Position numbers and translations under genes: made by a program. 16,232 nt of DNA from an uncultured Clostridium sp. (lineage in GTDB: Bacteria; Bacillota; Clostridia; Peptostreptococcales; Peptostreptococcaceae): the NCBI GenBank assembly GCA_900539645.1, contig UQCY01000029.1:1-16232 (forward strand). The letters run 5' to 3'. The stretch's first letter is position 1, and each line of letters starts with the position of its first letter. This document shows, piece after piece, positions 14,513 to 16,232 of the stretch. The notes beneath the pieces were generated by a model. It worked only from the letters and a program-made list of their open reading frames with translations. It ran no database searches and was not told where the DNA came from.

Positions 14513-15299
14513 TCAAACCCACCTCTTTATCCGCTAGTTTTATGAACACCTGTCTTAAAGATTTTGAGTTTGTTTCTCTCATAAGATCTATAGGTTTCCC
14601 CTCTGCTATAATCTTACCCTCATATATTAAAATTATCCTATCACATAGTGTTTCTGCTTCTTTCATATAATGAGTAGAATATAGGACAGTTTTTCCATTT
14701 TCTTTTTCATGTAGCATAAAGTCTATAATCGCTCTACTGCTCAAAATATCCAAGCCTAAAGTTGGCTCGTCAAATATATATACGCTTGGCGAATGTATAA
14801 GACATCTGGCAATAGATGTTCTCTGAGTTTGACCTGTTGATAAATTTTCTATTCTGTTGTCTATAAAATCTTCCATACTCATTATTTCAGATATTCTATC
14901 TATGGATTTTTTTATACTTTCTTCGTCCATTTCATACATTTTTCCAAATATAGTCATTATTTCTCTCGGGGAAAATCTTCCATATAATCTAGTATTCCCT
15001 GATAAATAGCCTATTTCCCTTTTTGCGAGATTCTTCTCTTCTTCATAGTTATATCCACAAATTTCAACGCTACCAGATGTAGGTGTCAAAATTCCAGCTA
15101 ACATTCTAAGAAGCGTCGTTTTTCCTGCTCCATTTGGTCCAAGTATACCTACTATTTCCCCTTTTTCGGCTTTAAATGAAATATGGTCTACAGCAAGAAA
15201 CTCCTCTTCCTTGACCTTTACCTTTTTGCCAAATCTTTTTTTCTCTCCATCACTAATAATTCTTGTAAATATTTTACATAAGTCGTTAACTTCTATCAT
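14502..15299 (-). CDS. NatA-type ABC transporter ATP-binding protein
   Basis: 265 residues, one complete nucleotide-binding domain: Walker A GPNGAGKTT (54-62), signature LSTGQTQR (153-160), Walker B VYIFDEPTLGLD (173-184), switch His210 in YSTHYMKEAE. The N-terminus carries a charged insertion (ARIISDGEKKRFGKKVKVKEEE-like, ~12-33) between the first strand and the core, as in Na+-exporter type NatA proteins. NatA in B. subtilis exports Na+ with NatB; here the partner is the permease-protease fusion it overlaps by 11 nt, so Na+ need not be the substrate. GGAGGGGG lies before the ATG. The gene starts 45 bp after glpK; it may be read through from glpK or use a weak local promoter. Confidence 0.92.
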   Translation of the reverse strand: MIEVNDLCKIFTRIISDGEKKRFGKKVKVKEEEFLAVDHISFKAEKGEIVGILGPNGAGKTTLLRMLAGILTPTSGSVEICGYNYEEEKNLAKREIGYLSGNTRLYGRFSPREIMTIFGKMYEMDEESIKKSIDRISEIMSMEDFIDNRIENLSTGQTQRTSIARCLIHSPSVYIFDEPTLGLDILSSRAIIDFMLHEKENGKTVLYSTHYMKEAETLCDRIILIYEGKIIAEGKPIDLMRETNSKSLRQVFIKLADKEVGLNED

Positions 15300-15319
15300 A
15301 GTCCCCCTCCATTTGAGCT

Positions 15320-15344
15320 AAATAGAATTAAATTTATATTCTAT

Positions 15345-15346
<2 letters not shown>
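15320..15346 (-). promoter_or_regulatory. Hairpin at the glpK 3' end, overlapping a promoter-like sequence
   Basis: AAATAGAAT (15320-15328) and ATTCTATTT (15338-15346) form a perfect 9-bp dyad covering the glpK stop. No U-run follows on the - strand, so it would be a weak terminator at best. TTGCTT (15361 to 15356) and TATAAA (15338 to 15333), 17 bp apart on the same strand, could be a promoter for the NatA-type gene. Confidence 0.35.

Positions 15347-16232
<886 letters not shown>

Noticed and set aside
14226-14537. A 103-codon + strand frame opposite the fusion permease start
   Set aside because: It is antisense to the coding sequence and the overlapping ATPase end, I/S/F-rich, with no RBS.

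Overview
The window looks like chromosomal DNA of a low-GC Gram-positive anaerobe of the Clostridia, most likely the Peptostreptococcaceae. The basis is A+T-rich sequence, heavy use of AGA and ATA codons, strong GGAGG-type ribosome binding sites, Rho-independent terminators, and gene families typical of that group (VanW, NimA-like flavoprotein, T-box-controlled tryptophan transporter, GntR-ABC and NatA-type ABC units). The genus is an inference. I see no tRNA, rRNA, insertion sequence, phage gene, CRISPR array or origin. Most genes are on the - strand; only trpP and a radical SAM gene are on the + strand.

Region by region: 1-229 is the N-terminal part of an aldehyde dehydrogenase (-). 332-3790 holds three envelope-associated genes (-): a VanW/G5 protein, a single-pass TPR protein and a small two-helix membrane protein. 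3894-4367 is a NimA-like flavin-binding protein (-). 4516-5520 is a complete tryptophan uptake unit (+): promoter, T-box leader with a UGG specifier, terminator, a surplus ribosome binding site with a two-codon frame, then trpP. 5625-6221 is an RNase HI with an N-terminal hybrid-binding domain (-).

6377-9363 (-) holds a Dph6-like ATP pyrophosphatase, a MerR regulator and a MATE efflux pump. A textbook MerR-type promoter (19-bp spacer filled by a perfect palindrome) lies between merR and the pump gene. 9551-10522 (+) is a TIGR01212-family radical SAM protein. 10579-12430 (-) is a GntR / ABC ATPase / ABC permease operon with a dyad operator candidate at its promoter. 12575-15299 (-) is a NatA-type ATPase overlapping a permease fused to a CPBP intramembrane protease. 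15345-16232 (-) is the C-terminal part of glycerol kinase.

Functionally this is a mosaic of small self-contained units (export, tryptophan uptake, wall/envelope maintenance, housekeeping) separated by good terminators. Nothing here is clearly a new defence or mobile system. The most interesting items are the untranslated-looking stretch between the T-box terminator and trpP, the MerR operator, the ABC-protease fusion, the bacterial Dph6 homologue beside a drug-sensing regulator, and the unassigned membrane/TPR proteins next to VanW.
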